A stretch of 64,000 bases of DNA from NCBI RefSeq assembly GCF_000785555.1, contig NZ_CP009129.1, forward strand, positions 1,426,001-1,490,000. The letters run 5' to 3'. Positions 52,863 to 61,734 of the stretch are shown one piece after another. The notes beneath the pieces are model-generated. The model was given only the letters and a program-made list of their open reading frames with translations. It was not told the origin of the DNA and did no database searches. The stretch comes from Planococcus sp. PAMC 21323. Lineage in GTDB: Bacteria; Bacillota; Bacilli; Bacillales_A; Planococcaceae. The first letter of the stretch is position 1. Each line of letters opens with the position of its first letter. Position numbers and translations under genes: made by a program.

Positions 52863-53494
52863 AGTTCTTTCTATGAGTAGGGTGTGCGTTAATTGGAGTG
52901 CTAAAAGAAAAACAACATTTTGTAATGAAGTTAAAAAACTAGTTTATATGTAGCCTGTTTATCGGTAGCAAAGACGCTCCATAAGATAATTCTTTTTCTC
53001 TAAAAAAATATAAACATAAGTTAAAATATTTGCTATTCTTTCTTTTTTAAACTGTATACTCCTCAAATGGAACTTATGGTAAACTTTGTATGAATAGAAT
53101 TTTGAAATTTAGAAAAATTTCATAAGATAGGTGATTACATAGTAGATTAAGCATTTCGAATAATACGATCAGGGTCAGTGAGAGATGTTGCCGCTACTGA
53201 TTTTACTATTAAATAGTATTTTTTAGCGACTTAGGTCGCACAAATGAAATGGGCAAGAATATCTCAATATGAAAATTATATTGAATTTTTTACCAGGGAT
53301 TAAATTAGTAAGTTTTAAGGTTTGTATAGTTTCGATAAAAGAAATCACCTATTAGTAACTACTTTAATAAAAATGATTCCTTTTTTTATTCAAAGAAATT
53401 AGTACTATAACCAAGAGAAGTGCTTTTATCAGCTGATAAAAGTGGGAGGATACAAAAAAAGTATTTATCACTATTTATGGAGAGTGGGTCAAGT
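52863..53494. other. Gap upstream of the TPP enzyme gene
   Basis: Contains the family-2 copy h at 52941 and otherwise AT-rich sequence, with a short hairpin (GCGACTTAGGTCGC at 53226-53239). No gene or known riboswitch was recognised. Confidence 0.55.
52941..52968 (+). repeat. Family-2 repeat, copy h
   Basis: AGTTTATATG - TAGCCTG - TTTATCGGTAG, the most diverged copy but still in the same orientation. Confidence 0.65.
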
Positions 53495-55135
53495 ATGAAA
53501 GCAGTTCGTAATGTTTTAGAATTTTTAGAGGATAATGGCGTCAAGTATGTATTTGGAATACCAGCAGGTTCAGTCAATGCTTTTTATGACCAACTTTTGG
53601 ACTTTCCTGAGATTACACCAATTGTCACAAAACATGAAGGCGCTGCTTCTTATATGGCAGCATCGTATGCAAAATATTCTCAGCAGTTGAGTGTGTGTAT
53701 CGGTAGTAGTGGTCCTGGAGGCACTAATTTATTGACAGGGGCTGCGAATGCGATGCGGGAGCATTTGCCGATTTTGTTTCTTACCGGGGCAGTTCCGGTA
53801 AGTACGATGGGGCTGAATGCTTCTCAAGAATTGGATGCTCAGGCACTCTTTCAACCAATCACCAAGTATAGTGTTACGGTTTTGGATTCAGCGAATTTAT
53901 TGGATGAGATTGTAAAAGCGACACAAATTGCCCTTTCAGGTGTACCTGGCCCTGTCCATGTTGCGATGCCAATAGATGTTCAAATGGGGAATGTTGAAAA
54001 ACTTCCTATACCAAAGCTAGAAATAGAGCGTCATCCATCTATAGACCTTACATTAATCAAACAAGTAGCGGATCATTTGATGCAGAAGAAAAAGGGCTTT
54101 ATCTTCGCGGGACAGGGAGTACGTAATTCGGTAGCTCAAGTACTAGAACTTGCAGAATTGCTTAATTGGCCTATTGTTGCTACACCTGTGGCTAAAGGGT
54201 TATTCCGGGAAGACCATCCACTTTTTTCTGGCGTATTTGGTTTTGCCGGAAAAGACGATACGTCTTCATTAGTCAATGAGGGAGATGCAGAAACACTGCT
54301 TGTACTAGGATCAAGTCTAGGTGAAACAGCGACAAGCAATTACAATCCAAACCTGTCAAAAGACCGATTTGTCATTCAAGTTGACTTTGATGCTACCGTT
54401 TTTAACCGTAAGTATCCGGTTGATATTCCGATACATGGAGATATGTCAGAGGGTTTAACTAAATTAATTGAAGAACTTAAAGCAAGAGGTTTAGAGCGAC
54501 CGAAAACTATAAAAGCTATTAAACAAGAGTCACCCACTACTACTGAAGAAGAATTTAACACAAAAAATGTCTTGCGGAAGTTACAAGAATTCTTGCCATC
54601 TTCTACTCGCTATACCATTGATATCGGTGAGTTTATGGCTTATGTTATCCATGACATGGAAGTAATGGAGGAAGACACATTTGATATCAATGTCCATTTT
54701 GGTGCAATGGGAAGCGGACTAAGCGCAGCAATCGGTTCAAAGCTTGCTGACCCTAATCGACCTGTAGTTGCAATTACAGGAGATGGCTGTTTCTTTATGC
54801 ACGGTATGGAGATCTTAACGGCTAAAGAATATAATTTGCCAGTTTTGTTCGTGGTAATGAATAATGCGCGATTAGGTATGGTATACCAAGGGCATACGCT
54901 GCAATATAAGCGTTCACATCCTTCTTTTGAACAAGAACCAGTAAATATTGCAGCAATGGCTGAAGCATTAAATATTCCAAATTTTCGCGTAGATACTTTC
55001 GAGGACTTATCTCAAAATGTCTTAAATGCGTTGACCTATCTAAAGGGCCCGGCAATTTTAGAAGTCGCACTGGTCGATAACAATATTCCACCGATGGGAG
55101 ATAGAGTTAAGTTTCTTTCTTCTTTTGGGAAATAG
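53495..55135 (+). CDS. Thiamine-diphosphate enzyme of the pyruvate oxidase/acetolactate synthase type
   Basis: This protein of 546 residues has ATG 53495 as the probable start (MKAVRNVLEFLEDNGVKYVFGIPAGSVNAFYDQ); GGAGAGTGGGTC lies upstream. It has three domains: the Pyr domain with the catalytic Glu in THEGAASYMAASYAK, a central Rossmann-like domain (GFIFAGQGVRNSV), and the PP domain with the ThDP motif GDG(25-30)N (TGDGCFFMHGMEILTAKEYNLPVLFVVMNNAR). The family decarboxylates pyruvate and either oxidises, or condenses it. FAD dependence and product cannot be settled; a ligand-free comparison with PoxB and AlsS would be needed. It is monocistronic; palindrome J lies 107 bp downstream. Confidence 0.88.
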   Translation: MKAVRNVLEFLEDNGVKYVFGIPAGSVNAFYDQLLDFPEITPIVTKHEGAASYMAASYAKYSQQLSVCIGSSGPGGTNLLTGAANAMREHLPILFLTGAVPVSTMGLNASQELDAQALFQPITKYSVTVLDSANLLDEIVKATQIALSGVPGPVHVAMPIDVQMGNVEKLPIPKLEIERHPSIDLTLIKQVADHLMQKKKGFIFAGQGVRNSVAQVLELAELLNWPIVATPVAKGLFREDHPLFSGVFGFAGKDDTSSLVNEGDAETLLVLGSSLGETATSNYNPNLSKDRFVIQVDFDATVFNRKYPVDIPIHGDMSEGLTKLIEELKARGLERPKTIKAIKQESPTTTEEEFNTKNVLRKLQEFLPSSTRYTIDIGEFMAYVIHDMEVMEEDTFDINVHFGAMGSGLSAAIGSKLADPNRPVVAITGDGCFFMHGMEILTAKEYNLPVLFVVMNNARLGMVYQGHTLQYKRSHPSFEQEPVNIAAMAEALNIPNFRVDTFEDLSQNVLNALTYLKGPAILEVALVDNNIPPMGDRVKFLSSFGK

Positions 55136-55523
55136 AGTATAAGTTGTTATAAGTGAACGGATCATCAAATGATGAATGTTTTTTAAAAAAGAACGCATAT
55201 AGGCTTTGGTGTATAGAAGGAAATCTTATTTGTGTAATGAATTTGAATAGAACTTAATGTGGATTAAGTTCTATTCAAATCTTTGGAAATAAGTATTTTG
55301 TATCAACAATCTTCATCATTCAATGGTTGGAATCTTTTTAGCAATTCTACGTGAACCGAGTTCTTTTTTCACTATATTAATCCTAATTATTGCTGGTTAG
55401 TGATTACTAGAAATGCGATTTGCGTTTTTTACGAAAGGATGACTAACGAGAGGCTACGCTAAACAAAATCAACTTTAAATTTTTTCATTCCCTAAATAAG
55501 CTCAACATAATAAGCCTGTTCTT
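55136..55523. other. Gap between convergent TPP-enzyme and MFS genes
   Basis: Contains palindrome J (55242-55279). No gene seen. Confidence 0.6.
55242..55279. repeat. Family-1 palindrome variant, copy J
   Basis: TTTGAATAGAACTTAAT / ATTAAGTTCTATTCAAA, perfect 17-bp arms with loop GTGG. Relative to the other copies, GT is changed to AG in the left arm and AC to CT in the right, so both arms changed together and pairing is kept. Confidence 0.85.
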
Positions 55524-56759
55524 TTACCTATTTTTATTAATAAGTCTAGGCAATGTTTCACTTAACCGGAAAGTTGCGATTAGTCCAGCACTCAGTGGCA
55601 AAATGGCGACTAAACCGATAGCCCAATCTACATTGAGTAAATCTGTTAGTAAACCAGCAAATATTGCACCAAAGGCATATCCACTATCTCTCCAAAAACG
55701 ATAAACCCCCATTGAAGAAGCTCTCCAAGACGGATCTGCGATATCGCTTATTGAAGCTTGCAAGGTTGGATAAACCATGGCAGTTCCAACCCCTAATAGG
55801 ACTGCTGCAATAATCCACAGATGATACTCACCAACTAGAAGAATTAACCACAGTGAAATGGCTTGTAACCACATGCCACCAACAATCAATTTCTTCCTAC
55901 CTATTTTATCGCTAAGAACACCTGTGAAAAGTTGAAAAAATCCCCACGAAGCCAGATAAATAGCAACCAACAATCCAATTTGCGATAAGGTCAGTCCGAC
56001 ACTCGCAAAAAATATTGGAAACAGTCCCCAAGCCATACCATCTTTCAAGTTGGTGCTCAGCCCTGAAAAGGTAAGGATGGATAAATTTTTATTTTTATAA
56101 GTCGTATTTTTAAAGACATCCGCTGCTGAAAAGATCGAATTTTCAGTAGCAGTACTGGCCTGTAATTTAATATGAGACTGTGTATCTTTTACGATTAGAG
56201 ACAATGCAAATCCAATTATGACAATGACAATTCCGATGTAGAAAGGTTCTGGTCGATTCGAATAACTTGAGGCGACAAAGCCCGAAACAGCTGCCATCGT
56301 AGCCACTCCGGTATAGCCTGCAAATTCGTTAAACCCAACAGCAAATCCTCTTTGAGTAGGTTTCGCTAAATCAATTTTCATATTTACAGTCATAGACCAC
56401 GTGAGTCCTTGGTTAATACCTAAGAAAATATTTGCCACGACAATCATCCACCATGCGCTTGCGAAGATCACCAGTACAGGAACTAATAAGCCCACACTCC
56501 AACCAACGAGTAAGATCTTTTTTCTTCCAAACCGATCGGCGATAGTTCCTGCGAAATAGTTTACAATAGCTTTTGAGAATCCAAAACTAATGATAAAAGA
56601 CAAGGCTGCGCTAGTTGAGACTAACCCGAAATCTTTTTCACCGATAATTGGGAGGATGGTTCTTTCCAAGCCAACCATAGATCCCACAAAAAAATTTGTT
56701 ACAACTAAAAGGATGAAGTTTAGTAAATTTTCCTTTATACCAATTTTTACAGTTTTCAT
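55524..56759 (-). CDS. MFS transporter
   Basis: This 411-residue protein has about twelve membrane helices. The MFS signature GTIADRFGRKKILLVGW follows TM2, and a second copy GVLSDKIGRKKLIVGGM lies between TM8 and TM9. A central hydrophilic loop (about 190-215) separates the two halves. ATG 56757-56759 is the start since AAAGGTGGAC precedes it. Substrate unknown; a drug or metabolite exporter is plausible. It is convergent to the TPP-enzyme gene. Confidence 0.88.
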   Translation of the reverse strand: MKTVKIGIKENLLNFILLVVTNFFVGSMVGLERTILPIIGEKDFGLVSTSAALSFIISFGFSKAIVNYFAGTIADRFGRKKILLVGWSVGLLVPVLVIFASAWWMIVVANIFLGINQGLTWSMTVNMKIDLAKPTQRGFAVGFNEFAGYTGVATMAAVSGFVASSYSNRPEPFYIGIVIVIIGFALSLIVKDTQSHIKLQASTATENSIFSAADVFKNTTYKNKNLSILTFSGLSTNLKDGMAWGLFPIFFASVGLTLSQIGLLVAIYLASWGFFQLFTGVLSDKIGRKKLIVGGMWLQAISLWLILLVGEYHLWIIAAVLLGVGTAMVYPTLQASISDIADPSWRASSMGVYRFWRDSGYAFGAIFAGLLTDLLNVDWAIGLVAILPLSAGLIATFRLSETLPRLINKNR

Positions 56760-57147
56760 AAAGTCCACCTTTACCAATAGGTTTTTCTAGGGTTGTTTTC
56801 TTTGATCATTTTTTAGTATTAGTTATTTAGATGAGTATTGAGTTATTCATTTGTACAAAATAGAGTCGATTAGCAGCACTGAGGCTATTACAGATTTTTA
56901 AAGAAATACGTTGCCTAGGCACTTTCAATATTCAAATGCTTGTACTCATAAAAATTTGAATAATACTTAAATTATCCGCGAAGCGAACAGTGCCAGTTTT
57001 ATTAAAATACACTAGAGAATTTAACTATAAAATAAGAATTTTCTTTTCACAACATGAATACTTATTTATCACCGTTTTAGAATAGAAAGTTAGGACATTC
57101 GAAATTACTGCATTTGCCTATTTAAATTCTTGAAAAGAGGGATTAAC
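56760..57147. other. Gap, no gene seen
   Basis: AT-rich sequence upstream of the divergent MFS gene and a small gene at 57148. No repeats or clear promoter. Confidence 0.5.
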
Positions 57148-57363
57148 TTGTTTTTTAAAAACGCAAAGCCAACAGCAGAGCAAAATAAAGGGACCGATAA
57201 GGCAATTAAAATAAGCCATGAATTTTATGGATGGGCTCTCTTCGGACATGCCATTTACTCGATCTTTTTCTTATCAGCGTTTAATGCTTCATTTTGGATT
57301 TTAGTTTGCGGATCTGTTATTTATTCCGTAAGCAATTTTTATTTTTCTAGTAAGAAAAAATAA
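57148..57363 (+). CDS. Small two-helix membrane protein, unknown
   Basis: A 71-residue protein. TTG 57148 (MFFKNAKPTAEQNKGTDKAIK) is preferred with GAGGG upstream; an earlier in-frame TTG 57130 has no site. Two membrane helices (FYGWALFGHAIYSIFFLSAF and SFWILVCGSVIYSVSNFYF) and a basic tail (SSKKK). No family recognised. Confidence 0.55.
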   Translation: MFFKNAKPTAEQNKGTDKAIKISHEFYGWALFGHAIYSIFFLSAFNASFWILVCGSVIYSVSNFYFSSKKK

Positions 57364-57455
57364 TTACTTTGCTGTCCGTAACCATTTTGCTATGTCGAGT
57401 CAGCCCATACAACTTTAATTAATTATTAAAAGGTGAGTTATGGGGGCAAATTTTT

Positions 57456-57557
57456 ATGTGTTCTGGTATCGTTTTGCTGATTTGTGGTATCGTTTTGCTG
57501 ATTTGTGGTATAGTTTACCTTTTTTCAGCACTAAAGATTTGCAAAGGGATTGAATAA
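57456..57557 (+). CDS. Candidate small membrane peptide with 21-bp tandem repeat
   Basis: ATG 57456 has GGGGGC about 9 nt upstream and opens a frame of 33 residues, MCSGIVLLICGIVLLICGIV and on to YLFSALKICKGIE. GGT ATC GTT TTG CTG ATT TGT is repeated exactly once (GIVLLIC twice) with a partial third unit, because the 21-bp unit keeps the reading frame. Another frame of 37 residues from ATG 57440 covers the same DNA, but its ribosome site is too close. A terminator follows. Confidence 0.42.
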   Translation: MCSGIVLLICGIVLLICGIVYLFSALKICKGIE

Positions 57558-57592
57558 GAACAAGATAATCAGTTAAATAGAGGAATTTGAAG

Positions 57593-57621
57593 GAAGAAGC
57601 TTATAGATGAGCTTCTTTTTT
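57593..57621 (+). terminator. Intrinsic terminator
   Basis: AAGAAGCT / AGCTTCTT with an 8-nt loop, followed by T-run. Confidence 0.7.
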
Positions 57622-57818
57622 CATTGTTATAGGAATAAAGTATGCAATTATTGTTTATTTTATGGAAATTAATGTTATTCTATAAAAAGCTGAATTAGTT
57701 TCTGTTAATTTACAGTAGTGACTTAAAAACTTGCTGATTTGGATGCTCGAAAAACTTAACAAGCTCGATAGAGTCCTTATGCTATTAGGATGATTATTGA
57801 AATTGGAGGAGACTTACT

Positions 57819-59624
57819 ATGAATCAATTAAGAACACAAAATTGGAATCTAAATTCTCTATTTGATGGCGGAAGCCAATCTATACAATTAACTAGGCTTA
57901 TGAATCGTCTTATTGATAATTTAAAGGAATTAAATCAAAGTCTAGAAGCACACCTATCAGTACAAGAAAATAACAATTTGCAACAAATTATTACTATGAT
58001 TCTACAGTTACAAACTATTTTAAGCGAGTGGGAAGAAGTCGACGAATACTTAGCGTGTGTTTACGCAGAGAACGTGGATGATAACACAGCAATAAACCTT
58101 ATTGAAAAAAGTGATAGCATAAAGGTGGAAATCGAAACAGTAAAGGTAAAATTAACTCAATTGCTCGTATCTTTGCCGGACCATATATGGAACGAACTTA
58201 TTAAGTTAGAAGATATAAAACCCATTTCGTTTTACTTAGAAAAGCAAAAAAACAATGCCAATGACCGTTTACCCGCAGAGATGGAGAGGTTAATTAATGT
58301 TTTATCTATCAACGGTATGAAAGGGTGGGAGCAGCAACACCAACTTATGCTATCTAAGTTAACTGTACCGCTCGAATTGGATGGAGAGACAAGGTCTGTG
58401 TCCATTGGTCAAGCTTTAAATTATGCAATTCACTCAAAAAATGATTCTTTGAGAAAACAGGCAGCTTTTGGAATAAATGAAGTTTGTGAAGCAGAAGCCG
58501 TTGTTTTTGCCTCGGTATTCAATCGTATTGCTGGATCACGTTTAGATATATATGAGCAACGAGGATGGACCAATTTGTTGAAAGAAGCTGTAGAGCAAAA
58601 TGATATGAATGAAGAAACACTCTATTTGGCGATCTCTTCAATCGATAAGAATAAGACAAAGTATATAACGTATATTCAGCGCAAACTTGAATTGAGCCAA
58701 ACTGAGAAGGCTAGTTGGTTTGATTTAGTTACCCCATTATTTGCGCCTGTGGAAAAAATACCATATTGCAAAGCGAAAGAAATCATTTTAAAACAGTTTT
58801 ATCAGTTTAGTGAGAAGTTAGGATGCTTTGCGGAAATGGTTTTTGAGCAAGACTGGATAGAAAGTGAAAATCGACCTCGTAAAATGGAGGGTGGATTTTG
58901 CGCTTCGATGCCACAAACAAAAGAAAGTCGAATATTTTTAACATACCGAGAAACATATCAAGATGTGCTGACTTTGGCTCATGAACTGGGTCATGCTTAT
59001 CATAATTTCATTATTCACGATGAACCTGCACTTGCCCAACAAAAAGGCATTAGCGTTGCTGAAACGGCTTCCACATTTATGGAGAATTTAGTGTTAGATG
59101 AAGTGATTAAACAAACAAGCAACGAACAAGACAAACTAGCTCTTCTTGAAATTAAGATTAAAAATGGACTTATGTATGTCGGGGCAGTGCCGAATATGTT
59201 TCGTTTTGAAAAAGCTTTTTATGAAAAAAGAAAACAAGGGCTAGTAACAGTCCTTGAAATAAAAAAATTGTTAAGTGACGTGGAGAATTCCTTCTACGAA
59301 GGACAGATTGAAGATTTAGCACTTTATAAATGGATGTATACGAGTCATTTTTACGATGCTGAAAAGCCCTTCTATAATATTCCTTACACAATCGGGTATT
59401 TGTTCAGCAACGGCATTTATGAAATGGCAAACTTAGAACCCAATGGCTTTGAAGAACGTTATGATGAGCTATTACGCAACTCAGGACGTATGACAATTGA
59501 ACAACTCGCAGAAATTTTCTTGAAGGTAGACATATCCAAGAGTGAATTTTGGTATGCCGCTCAACAACCATTAAATGACGCAATTGACGAGTATATGAGA
59601 CTAACTGAGAAATATTGCATGTGA
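57819..59624 (+). CDS. M3 family oligoendopeptidase (PepF-like)
   Basis: A 601-residue cytoplasmic zinc metallopeptidase. The HExxH motif in LTLAHELGHAYHNF (His388, Glu389, His392) and the third ligand Glu in VAETASTFMENLVLDE, 25-30 residues later, define the M3 clan. It resembles oligoendopeptidase F, which trims short peptides. TTGGAGGAG precedes ATG 57819. The final segment RMTIEQLAEIFLKVDISKSEFW...AIDEY is also typical. It ends in a terminator shared with the convergent TlpA-like gene. Confidence 0.94.
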   Translation: MNQLRTQNWNLNSLFDGGSQSIQLTRLMNRLIDNLKELNQSLEAHLSVQENNNLQQIITMILQLQTILSEWEEVDEYLACVYAENVDDNTAINLIEKSDSIKVEIETVKVKLTQLLVSLPDHIWNELIKLEDIKPISFYLEKQKNNANDRLPAEMERLINVLSINGMKGWEQQHQLMLSKLTVPLELDGETRSVSIGQALNYAIHSKNDSLRKQAAFGINEVCEAEAVVFASVFNRIAGSRLDIYEQRGWTNLLKEAVEQNDMNEETLYLAISSIDKNKTKYITYIQRKLELSQTEKASWFDLVTPLFAPVEKIPYCKAKEIILKQFYQFSEKLGCFAEMVFEQDWIESENRPRKMEGGFCASMPQTKESRIFLTYRETYQDVLTLAHELGHAYHNFIIHDEPALAQQKGISVAETASTFMENLVLDEVIKQTSNEQDKLALLEIKIKNGLMYVGAVPNMFRFEKAFYEKRKQGLVTVLEIKKLLSDVENSFYEGQIEDLALYKWMYTSHFYDAEKPFYNIPYTIGYLFSNGIYEMANLEPNGFEERYDELLRNSGRMTIEQLAEIFLKVDISKSEFWYAAQQPLNDAIDEYMRLTEKYCM

Positions 59625-59656
59625 GATTAAAAAAATCTTAACAATCTAAGGCTTAG

Positions 59657-59706
59657 AAAAACACCTTCTTCAAGTACAGCAGAAACTGTACCTGAAGAAG
59701 GTATTT
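59657..59706. terminator. Bidirectional intrinsic terminator
   Basis: ACCTTCTTCAAGTACAG / CTGTACCTGAAGAAGGT (one mismatch) with flanking A/T runs between convergent genes. Confidence 0.85.
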
Positions 59707-59719
59707 TAAAATACGTTAT

Positions 59720-60274
59720 TTAATCGATGCTTTCTGTCTGATCGATCATGATTTGTTCATCCATAGGACCGACGATCTTCTGTGCGATTTCGCCTTTCGT
59801 ATTCAAAATATAAGTTGTCGGGACTGTGCGAACTTGATAAGTCTGAGCAACACTTCCGGATTCGTCCATAGGGATTTGGAAGGTTAAATCAAATTCGTCG
59901 ATAAAAGAGCGGATTGCTTTATCACCTTTATCTTGAGCGGTTAAATTGACGGCCAATATTTCGACATCGCTTTCTACATTGTTTTCGTGAAACTCTTGCA
60001 TATGCGGCATTTCTGCACGACAAGGTGGGCACCATGTTGCCCAAAAATTAAGAATGACTTTCTTTCCACGGTAATCAGACAAGCGAACTGTTTCTCCATT
60101 TTGATCGGTTAACGTAAAGTCAGGAGCTTCTGCACCAGGTGTTAGTCCTGTCGAAGCGGATTGATTTGAATCTACTTTAGATTGTGTAGATTCAGAGTCT
60201 TTTTCTATAAAGTTGTTTGCAATAATAGCAATAGCCGCAAGAAATAAAACAGCAAAAAGTATTTTTTTAATCAC
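59720..60274 (-). CDS. TlpA/ResA-like thiol-disulfide oxidoreductase
   Basis: This 184-residue protein has a signal-anchor (ILFAVLFLAAIAIIANNF) and an extracytoplasmic thioredoxin fold (from about 50). The redox CxxC is in FWATWCPPCRAEMPHMQEF, and the cis-Pro region appears in YQVRTVPTTYIL. AVNLTAQDKGDKAIRSFIDEF is the insertion characteristic of TlpA/ResA. Such proteins reduce disulfides outside the membrane, for instance in apocytochrome c. It overlaps the next gene upstream (60271) by 4 bp, so the two are cotranscribed. Confidence 0.9.
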   Translation of the reverse strand: MIKKILFAVLFLAAIAIIANNFIEKDSESTQSKVDSNQSASTGLTPGAEAPDFTLTDQNGETVRLSDYRGKKVILNFWATWCPPCRAEMPHMQEFHENNVESDVEILAVNLTAQDKGDKAIRSFIDEFDLTFQIPMDESGSVAQTYQVRTVPTTYILNTKGEIAQKIVGPMDEQIMIDQTESID

Positions 60275-60891
60275 GAAATCTGTCCTTTCTGTACAAATCT
60301 TTTATAAAAGAAAATAGTTACAATTGCTAGAACAGCTAATGTTGCATTTTGCCATGACAATAAGGGACTAAATATGCTTAAAATTAGCAGTTCCAATGCA
60401 TATAAGGTTGCAAGCAACAAGTCTGTCGGTACATCCGCACGTTTTTCGAGATAGCGAATAGCCAATACACTTACTACCAATAAGAGACTATGGAAAATTG
60501 CCTCTAGAAAATTTTTTTCGAAAATCTGCAATATAGTTTGGTATGACAGGAAAAATAACAACCAAGAAAAAACTGCTTGTTTTGCTGTACTAGGGTGTTT
60601 CTTCAATGCGATAGCTAAATAAGCGATTACGAGAACGACACCTAGCAAGTGGCCATATAAGCCTCCGTTAAAGTAAAGTATAGACAGGGGCATATCGAGA
60701 AAGTTCTCGAAATTAAACGGGATATAACTTAGTTTCCAGGTGAGGATATACAGCGTCACGGCATTCCAAAACCAATCACCCATTTTTTCTTTTAATGCAA
60801 CGCGTAATAAAAAACTTGTTAATGCAGCTGCTATAAGGACAGATACCCAAACTGATGGTACGGTTAGGTGGAATATTGGAACGTAACTCAT
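60271..60891 (-). CDS. Six-helix membrane protein, partner of TlpA-like gene
   Basis: A 206-residue membrane protein with about six to seven helices. Its central segment (SILYFNGGLYGHLLGVVLVIAYLAIAL) recalls the Gly-rich region of prolipoprotein diacylglyceryl transferases, but the match is short and the family is unproven. The stop/start overlap with the TlpA-like gene (ATGA) implies coupled translation and a joint role, perhaps in electron transfer or thiol metabolism. The ribosome site is weak (GTGCAACG). Confidence 0.6.
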   Translation of the reverse strand: MSYVPIFHLTVPSVWVSVLIAAALTSFLLRVALKEKMGDWFWNAVTLYILTWKLSYIPFNFENFLDMPLSILYFNGGLYGHLLGVVLVIAYLAIALKKHPSTAKQAVFSWLLFFLSYQTILQIFEKNFLEAIFHSLLLVVSVLAIRYLEKRADVPTDLLLATLYALELLILSIFSPLLSWQNATLAVLAIVTIFFYKRFVQKGQIS

Positions 60892-61040
60892 CGTTGCACG
60901 TTCGATCTGGTTTTATGTATCAAAAAATCTCTCCGTTCATATAATACTCAACATTTCTTATTATATCGAAAAGTACGATCTTTTCATCTTTTTTGATTGG
61001 CAAGCAGGATTAGAACAATACTAAATGAGGAGGTAGGAGT

Positions 61041-61640
61041 ATGGCATCTTGGCATGAACGTTTTCAAACTAAAGAATATTTGTACGGAATAGAACCAAAC
61101 GTATTCATCAAAAAAATCCATCCAAACTTTAATCTTTCAGGGGATGCCCTTGCGATTGCAGAAGGGGAAGGGCGCAATGCGGTGTATCTTGCTGAACGAG
61201 GAATGCAGGTTACTGCTTGGGATATTGCTCAAAGCGGCCTTGATAAAACAAAACAACTTGCAAAAAATCGTTCCGTAAAAGTCTCAACCGAACTGGTAGA
61301 TTTGTCGCAAGCCACTTGGCCAGAAAACAAGTGGGACGAGATTATTTGTGTGTTTGGTCATTATCCAAAAGAGGTCCAGCAGCAAACATTTGAAGGGGTA
61401 AGACGTGCGTTAAAACCAGGTGGTTATTTTTTGATGGAAGTGTACTCTGTTGATCAACTGCAATATGGAACAGGCGGACCGAAAACGGAACAACTCTTAT
61501 ATCGGCCCGAAGAAGTTCTGTCGGCATTTACTGACTACCGAATCGTTCATTTTTTCACTGGGGAAGTCATTAGAAACGAAGGAACTTTACATAATGGCTT
61601 GTCTCATGTAATTCAACTGGCTGTTCAAAAGCCGGTTTAA
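61041..61640 (+). CDS. Class I SAM-dependent methyltransferase (TehB-like)
   Basis: A 199-residue protein with GAGGAGGTAGG upstream of ATG 61041. It shows the SAM-binding motif I LAIAEGEGRNAVYLAERG, motif II AWDIAQSGLDKTKQLA, and FGHYPKEVQQQTFEGVRRALKPGGYFLMEVY. The N-terminal WHERFQTKEYLYGIEPNVFIKK is typical of TehB/TPMT-like enzymes that methylate small molecules such as tellurite or thiols. Substrate unknown. It is divergent to the TlpA operon and ends at a strong terminator. Confidence 0.9.
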   Translation: MASWHERFQTKEYLYGIEPNVFIKKIHPNFNLSGDALAIAEGEGRNAVYLAERGMQVTAWDIAQSGLDKTKQLAKNRSVKVSTELVDLSQATWPENKWDEIICVFGHYPKEVQQQTFEGVRRALKPGGYFLMEVYSVDQLQYGTGGPKTEQLLYRPEEVLSAFTDYRIVHFFTGEVIRNEGTLHNGLSHVIQLAVQKPV

Positions 61641-61650
61641 GTAGAAAAAA

Positions 61651-61699
61651 GAGAAAACCCCAACAATCCTGATAAGTTCAGGTTGTTGGGGTTTTCTCT
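61651..61699. terminator. Bidirectional intrinsic terminator
   Basis: GAGAAAACCCCAACAA / TTGTTGGGGTTTTCTC is a perfect 16-bp stem between convergent genes. Confidence 0.85.
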
Positions 61700-61734
61700 A
61701 CTTAGTTGAAAAATACGAAAGTATTGATGTAATT

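Larger units (their letters stand above)
57364..57818. other. Gap with a tandem-repeat small ORF and terminator
   Basis: Holds the 33-residue candidate gene (57456-57557) and a terminator (57593-57621); otherwise no gene seen. Confidence 0.5.

Noticed and set aside
52863-53494. THI-box (TPP) riboswitch ahead of the TPP enzyme gene
   Set aside because: No conserved CUGAGA or ACCUGA segments were found in the gap.
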